From assembly GCF_026151205.1 (NCBI RefSeq), contig NC_087076.1, positions 4,425,902 through 4,489,901 on the forward strand: a stretch of DNA of 64,000 bases. The letters are read 5' to 3'. Every line of letters starts with the position of its first letter. The first letter of the stretch is position 1. This document shows positions 58,589 to 64,000 of the stretch, piece after piece. The position numbers were made by a program, and so were the translations under genes. The notes beneath the pieces are model-generated. The model was not told the origin of the DNA. It saw only the letters and a program-made list of their open reading frames with translations, and ran no database searches. Source of the DNA: Bolinopsis microptera (Eukaryota; Ctenophora; Tentaculata; Lobata; Bolinopsidae).

Positions 58589-60172
58589 TATTTACCACAA
58601 AACAATCAATACATAATGTTATATTCATAATTAATTCAAATTTCAAACACATATACAGTACGCCGCGCACACAGCCATAATTTTCAATTGTTCAGAAATT
58701 CGTAGGTCAGATGTAGGCGCCGCGCACAGGATCTATTTAATTGTTATCTTACAATTACATGTCGCATTTCTTAATTACTAGAGCCAAAATTTCAGAAGCA
58801 AAATAATTTAAAACATATTTCTGTCGTTCACGCAGTACAGGCCGTGAGCACTGCGATCTAATTAATAGATCGAATAATAATAATGGAGAAATTCCAAAAA
58901 CCGCGCGCTCGTTATTTGTGATTAAATTGAGTGCGCGCCTCTGTGAACAGCAGTACCGCTCAATCATGAAGTACTAGGCGGTACGCAGTTCTGCGTGAGG
59001 CGTAGACATTTGTAGCACACGTTTCATTCAACTAATCAATTATGTGACATGTAATTATATTAAAGCAAAAAGAATATTAATTTTAGTAATAATTGACGTA
59101 AACATATGTGCTTAAATAACATTTATAATCTAGCGAGTTACCAATAATATAATACTATTTGTTTGTATTATTGATTATATATGTTTACACTAGCCTATAT
59201 TATGATGGAGATATACATTATATAATTGCTCCAATATTCAACACTGCTAAACAACAAATACCTACTCGCCCATCGATGAAGCAGTCGCCAAAACAAAGCT
59301 CAAAGTTAATATACCTTCGTACTTCGTTTTGGAAACTGTAGAATGCCAGTAAATAATTAGTGTTTCAATCGTGTATTCGATGGGCAAGCACTCGCCACTC
59401 GAGGCCGAGACAAACGGCACCGGCTCTGCCCTGCAACCATGAAGTAATGTAAGCAGTAAGGCGAGGCGGTGGTGTGCGCCGTTTATACGGCCCACAGCAC
59501 GAGACATTTTGAGCTCCAAGACTGAAGACTTAAGACTATAAAAGTCCCGAGTTAAACGTAGCGACTTACCATCGTCAGCCGTCAAAAATTTAGAATTTGT
59601 ATGTTATAAACTCTACATCTGATATCAGTATAACATGTAATTTAGTTTGTTATTGGCTAAATTTTTAACTCGATTAAGCGATGCAGACGGATGAACTAAG
59701 CTCCTCCTCCGTCAAAAACACAATGAGAGGGGATTGTGGAAGGACACGAACACTATTCGTTAACTCGTACCCCGGGTACCCCCTAGAACTATGTCCCATC
59801 AGAGAGAGAGCCCATCACCCGTCAGATCGAAAACAGTGTTTTAATTTTGATATATGCTGTACCAATTACAATAAATGGTAAGTCAAGGCTGACGTTGGTA
59901 GCAAAATATAAAGTGACACGTTACAACAAAATAACCACTACACACTACACACTATACGCTATAACTATTGTACACAGTACACAGTATAACTAAAATATAA
60001 AATATAAACAAGTTACAAGAGACAAAAGAGTTTACAGAAGAGTTTTACATCGGCTCAGCACCGCCAGGACATTGGCTATACACGTGGGTCAATTAGTTTG
60101 ATTTGGTATGGTTCGACCGGGAAAGTGGTCGAAATTAGTGCTCTTAATGAGTCATCACTGTCGTCTAAATAT
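58589..60172. repeat. Right copy of the inverted ~1.5-kb repeat pair
   Basis: The reverse complement of 56697-58205, with small indels. It is inserted in the mariner transposase between GPYFYKKENI and MTVNEVRYMD. AATATT occurs at both borders and may be target duplication or part of the element ends. Confidence 0.8.
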
Positions 60173-60365
60173 TAGAATGACAGTCAACGAAGTTCGCTAT
60201 ATGGATCTGCTGGAGAACAAGTTTTATCCTGATCTGTCGCAGTTCTACTTCAACAACCCCCACCTCACCACGAACTGGTGGTTCATGCAGCATGCAGGAT
60301 GGAGCTCGACCTCACATCGTTCGACCAGTTCAGAAATTCCTCGCAAACAAGTTATCCACAGAATA
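60173..60365 (+). pseudogene. Mariner-like transposase, piece 2 of 3 (frameshifted)
   Basis: The frame reads MTVNEVRYMDLLENKFYPDL and NWWFMQ, then shifts. The next block, QDGARPHIVRPVQKFLANKL, with the second catalytic Asp, is in another frame. A short local duplication (CATGCAG) at about 60285 may have caused the shift. 'TVN..RY.dlL' and 'QQDGA.PH' are mariner signatures. Confidence 0.8.
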
Positions 60366-60470
60366 AACCTGACTTTGTGAACACATCTTGTAACTCAATC
60401 AAATCAAGGCTAAACCGATCTCTTCTAGATGCCTTAACGGATGTTATATTATTATTACTCGTCTAAAGTG
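60360..60470 (+). pseudogene. Possible LINE tail fragment
   Basis: The segment NSIKSRLNRSLLDALTD resembles the last residues of non-LTR ORF2 proteins, but it is short and unsupported by neighbouring motifs. Confidence 0.3.
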
Positions 60471-60542
60471 CTACGAAGTAGCGCGCGCCGGGCCAGACCA
60501 TTAACAATGGTCAACTAGATGCCCAAAGCAGGTTCGATAATG

Positions 60543-62573
60543 AGTGGCATAATGACAACTTTAACAGTTTTAGACCATGCTAGATTATTGATAAAAACGT
60601 GGAATTTATGTAAACAAATACTTAATTACTTAAATATTGCCGTTTCCGTACGGCGCTATACGTAATATATGTTAAAAGCGCGCCGCAGCTACTCACTACC
60701 TCAACATTTGCGCGCGCGGGTGTCTTAAGCGCGCACGTACGTTTATTCTTGGCCGTTAATCAGACCCATGACGCTATAGGTGGCAGTGACTGTAATTTTC
60801 TTCAACAATTACTGAATTATCCATCCATAAAGTGATTTACAAAATAAAATGACACGTAAACCTTGTGTTTCGGTTTTCACTTAAACGGTACTTGGCGGCT
60901 GAACTGTGGTGTCTGACGTTTGCAGCTAGATCGGACTTTGATATTATATTAGCAAATTTGTATAGTGTATAATTGTTTAGTGTTTATGATACTCTGCAAC
61001 CTGGTAGCGCGGCTGACACAAAAACAAAATGTTGGCCTGGCTTGTGCATAACCAAGTAAATAACACGCACTCCGATAAAAGCCGTCTGGAGAAACTCCGC
61101 AAAATGTTCATTGTAGTCAACGGGCACAAAGAAGCACTATAGTAGAGGCTCTTACGGGCAAAAAGACGTGTTTTCTGCACGAGTTTAGAGACCTAACCGC
61201 TAATTGGACACAATAGTATGATGTCTAAGGATCGATAATATGTTAAGAAGTATAAATTTGGCCTTATTAGTCACGTGCTATACCAATGCGCGTTTTAAAC
61301 TTTGACAGTCTATTACTCTAAGGCAAATAGAGTAATTATATTCATATTTTGTCAGCAATAAGATCACATTATTTTCTATTTAGTGTGAAAATATGAGCTA
61401 GAACGGACATAATCTCGCTGAGTTATAGCTGTTTGAAATTTATGATGAACGCGCGGGTGCCAATACAATTGATAACAACTAAATGCTTTTGCGCGTAGTG
61501 CGCGTCGAAAATTTGGCAAAAACGCTTGCGGAGTGACAATATTCAAACTTCGATAAAGTATATGAAGTGGGTACTTCTCGGAAAGGAAAAATTTAGGCAA
61601 ACACGATGTGACTATTTTTGGGTTGATTTAATACAACTGTAAAAAATTATTCAAACTTCAAGCAAAAAAAGTCAAATTTTTTTACCACTTTTTTGGATTT
61701 TTACCCCCAAAAAAATAGAGGGATTTTTCAAATTTTTATATCATCTTGTGCAGCTGTGTTTTAGCTATCTCCATGCAAGTTTTGCCGACATGCCAACAAA
61801 ATTAACTTGTTCAAAATATCGAAAAACATGGTTTTTTGGCCTATTTTTTGCCCAAAAATCGGTTTTTTTGCAATTTTACCCCCAAAAAGTCAGTCCAATC
61901 ATCTTAAAACCACTTTTAATCGATTCTACGGTCAAAAATACGTCTAGTAAGGTGTATCTGGGGTCCCTAGCGTATTGAGCAGACAATGCCCGTAAGAGCC
62001 TCTACTACTACTAGCAATTGTGTCCTTTACCCTCCTACATAATTTGAACATTTCTGTGGCTAACTCATTGAACAACATCTAAATTAAAATGTGTCTGGTA
62101 TTAAAAGATTCAGTAAGTTATTTTTTCTTGTACGCTGTACACTGTAGTTAGTAAATGCAAACTTAATTGACGATGTCAATTCATGGTAGCTCGGCGCGGC
62201 ACAGTAGCGCATTTCGCCGATCTAGCCGCTGTGAGAAGCCTTGACATACGGAAAATAATATCTCTGATATTTGTGATACGTAACATGTATCAAGAGAAGC
62301 CTTATTGAGTGCGCGGCACAGTAACGCATCGCGCTACAAATGCAAACCAAACTTTTTCGATCAGCCGCGCGCTGAACCAGTGTTGTACTAGGTAAAAATT
62401 GTGTATATTTTGTTCATTTTTGAGTGTAAATTAATTTATTAATTTATCACAAATTATTTTTTTAATTTAACCACTTATGTGAAATGGTTATTTTGACTTA
62501 AAATATTTGAACTAAATATGAATTGATTGTGGGTATAAAATAAAATTTGTTTTACTAAAATTTGTTTTACTAA
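60543..62573 (+). repeat. Interspersed repeat splitting the mariner copy, itself interrupted
   Basis: The same family as 51951-52907 in opposite orientation. It ends with two tandem copies of AAAATTTGTTTTACT. It lies between pieces 2 and 3 of the mariner transposase and contains the 868-bp insertion described separately. Confidence 0.75.
61140..62007. mobile_element. 868-bp TIR transposon with CTA target duplication
   Basis: The ends TAGTAGAGGCTCTTACGGGC are perfectly inverted. CTA is duplicated at 61137-61139 and 62008-62010. The related repeat at 52300 has the uninterrupted site (complement GCACTACTAGCAATTG), so removing the element plus one CTA restores it exactly. The interior has T-rich inverted features but no recognised protein. 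A 3-bp duplication occurs in several DNA-transposon superfamilies, so I do not assign one. Confidence 0.85.
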
Positions 62574-62887
62574 GTTCGCCCACAGAACCATCGGACATCT
62601 TGGAACACACCACGTGTGACTACTTCCTGTGGGGGTGGGTGAAGGGCCAACTCTATACTACAAGAGATATCCTATTGCAGACATCACGCAGCTAAAGCAC
62701 CACCTGATCGACATCATCCATAATATGGACCCAGTGTTTGCTATGAACGCTTGTCGGACTGAAACATCTTTATTGAAATTATTGAATTGTTTTTGTGTGG
62801 GAATTTTGATTAGTTGATTTCATTTATCCTAAAACTTGGTGTTTTCCTGTCTAGCAAAGTCATTATCGGTATCCAATCAATCATGAT
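62574..62887 (+). pseudogene. Mariner-like transposase, piece 3 of 3 (frameshifted)
   Basis: CDYFLWGWVKGQLY (third catalytic Asp region) is followed, in a shifted frame, by ITQLKHHLIDIIHNMDPVFA. The C-terminal end is followed by the same 3' sequence as at 29511-29650. Confidence 0.8.
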
Positions 62888-63222
62888 CAGGTCGTCATCT
62901 CCTCAGTATGTTTGGTAAAGCCTAGTGAACCTCATTAATACACGCTAGTGCCTTACAGTTCCAAAATACATAATCATGGCGACGATAGTTCAACTTGAAC
63001 CTTTATAGTTTTTACAGGTTCAAGTAACTTTAAGTGTTAGAGCCTCGAATTATTCTGTAAAACCCTCTGGTGTCGAGATTACTCCATCAGATCCCAAATT
63101 CGGATCCACTATTGTTAAGGAGACCCGCATGGCGCATCCAGTAGGGACTGTTGGCGGTAAGCTACAGCTCCTGCTGGTAATCGACTCGGAAAACAGTAGT
63201 AATCCCCGTTTTTGGGTTGGAA

Positions 63223-64000
63223 ATGAACACCAGATCGAAAACAGTTCCCCAGCTAGAATCCACTCTTACTGCTCCTATACCCCCTCCTAGAAGCCGTAAA
63301 TCTCTAAATCCCACCTCCCTTAGTGAAAAGCATGCTCTCCCTATCCACATTCACAAAAGAGCACAAGAAATCCAAGCTCCTAACACAGCCATAGATGAGT
63401 TCATAACATCGGAAAGACTGAAATCTAACAGACAACAGATCCTAATATCAGACCACAGCACCCAAGAAGATATCTGTCCAACATGCCACCTCGGTGTTCT
63501 TGCTAAACAAGATGGGCTCCTTTGTGAACAGTGCAATGTTTGGCACCATCCCATTTGTGAGGAAATCAACACCAAAGAATACAAACACCTCCAAGATGAA
63601 AAGTTTGACATTGCATTTGTATGTGGTAACTGTGAAAAACAACGCCTTACTACATCCACTTTACCTCCCCCGGATGCAGTCATCGCATCGATCAACAATG
63701 CAAAATGGGGAGTCCTAAAAGGTTTACAGATAAGGCCAGCTGTAGACTCTATCTACAAGAGGGTAGTCCTTTGGAAGAAGAACATGTTTAAGGTACCGAA
63801 AGGCAAGATAGGAGAGAGTTTTATTGAGGAAGTTGCCAATACCATCAACCTCTTTAACAGTGGCTCTAACCTCGAGAGTGTTGCAATTACTATGACGCTT
63901 ATAATTTTTCCCCTCCTGCTCCAGAAACCCTCCAAATCCTCTAAAGCCAAAGACCATGTAGCACACCTGGAAAGAAGACTTGTTATGTTATGTGCTTGCG
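63223..64000 (+). CDS. LINE ORF with N-terminal PHD-type zinc finger (partial, cut by window end)
   Basis: An open frame of 259 codons from ATG 63223 runs off the window with no stop. Residues ~85-140 form a C4HC3 finger: CPTC, then LLCEQCNVWHHPIC, then FVCGNC, spaced as in a PHD finger. After it come VVLWKKNMFKVPKGKIGESF, INLFNSGSNLESVAI and LLLQKPSKSSKAKDHVAHLE, then RRL. This block precedes the reverse transcriptase in a class of invertebrate non-LTR retrotransposons. The RT itself would lie beyond 64000. The frame is open back to a TAA at about 63175, so the start is approximate. Confidence 0.75.
   Translation, partial: MNTRSKTVPQLESTLTAPIPPPRSRKSLNPTSLSEKHALPIHIHKRAQEIQAPNTAIDEFITSERLKSNRQQILISDHSTQEDICPTCHLGVLAKQDGLLCEQCNVWHHPICEEINTKEYKHLQDEKFDIAFVCGNCEKQRLTTSTLPPPDAVIASINNAKWGVLKGLQIRPAVDSIYKRVVLWKKNMFKVPKGKIGESFIEEVANTINLFNSGSNLESVAITMTLIIFPLLLQKPSKSSKAKDHVAHLERRLVMLCAC

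Overview
This is nuclear DNA from a non-vertebrate animal. It has spliced genes with GT-AG introns, metazoan gene families (plexin, thyroglobulin type-1 protein, class A GPCR), AT-rich introns and many decayed transposons. I cannot name the species. There are no bacterial operons, rRNAs, CRISPR arrays or recognisable tRNAs.

The main gene is a complete plexin on the minus strand. It runs from the start codon at 51873 to the stop at 6017. I traced 33 coding exons by hand; the reading frame is kept across every junction and they sum to 5427 nt (1808 aa plus stop). Domain order is signal peptide, short sema domain, PSI1, PSI2, PSI3, IPT/TIG repeats, an RTKR motif, one transmembrane helix, and a cytoplasmic RasGAP-like domain split by a Rho-GTPase-binding domain.

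Two intact-looking genes lie inside plexin introns on the opposite (plus) strand. One is a secreted protein with five thyroglobulin type-1 repeats (9945-13306, 8 exons, 460 aa). The other is a two-exon rhodopsin-like GPCR (30203-31418, 348 aa). An intact LINE ORF1-type gene (18391-19302) sits in a third intron, also on the plus strand.

Layout: 1-6000 is repeat-rich sequence beyond the plexin 3' end (Ty3/gypsy integrase relic, LINE RT tail, local repeats). 6-52 kb is the plexin locus; its introns carry a 1.4-kb TTAA-flanked palindrome, a DDE transposon relic with GTCCGTTCA end repeats, a 1.6-kb TIR element with GTCCGTCAC repeats, several perfect palindromes, and long simple repeats: (CT)n, a 21-bp minisatellite and about 550 bp of (GGGA)n. 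52-63 kb, upstream of plexin, is a stack of nested transposons: a mariner-like transposase split into three pieces by later insertions, an inverted pair of ~1.5-kb repeats, an 868-bp TIR insertion whose empty site is also present in the window, and an inverted array of about a dozen short motifs. 63.2 kb to the window end is a LINE ORF with an N-terminal PHD-type zinc finger, cut by the edge.

No gene cooperation can be shown from sequence alone. Opposite-strand nesting means transcription of either nested gene would be antisense to plexin pre-mRNA.
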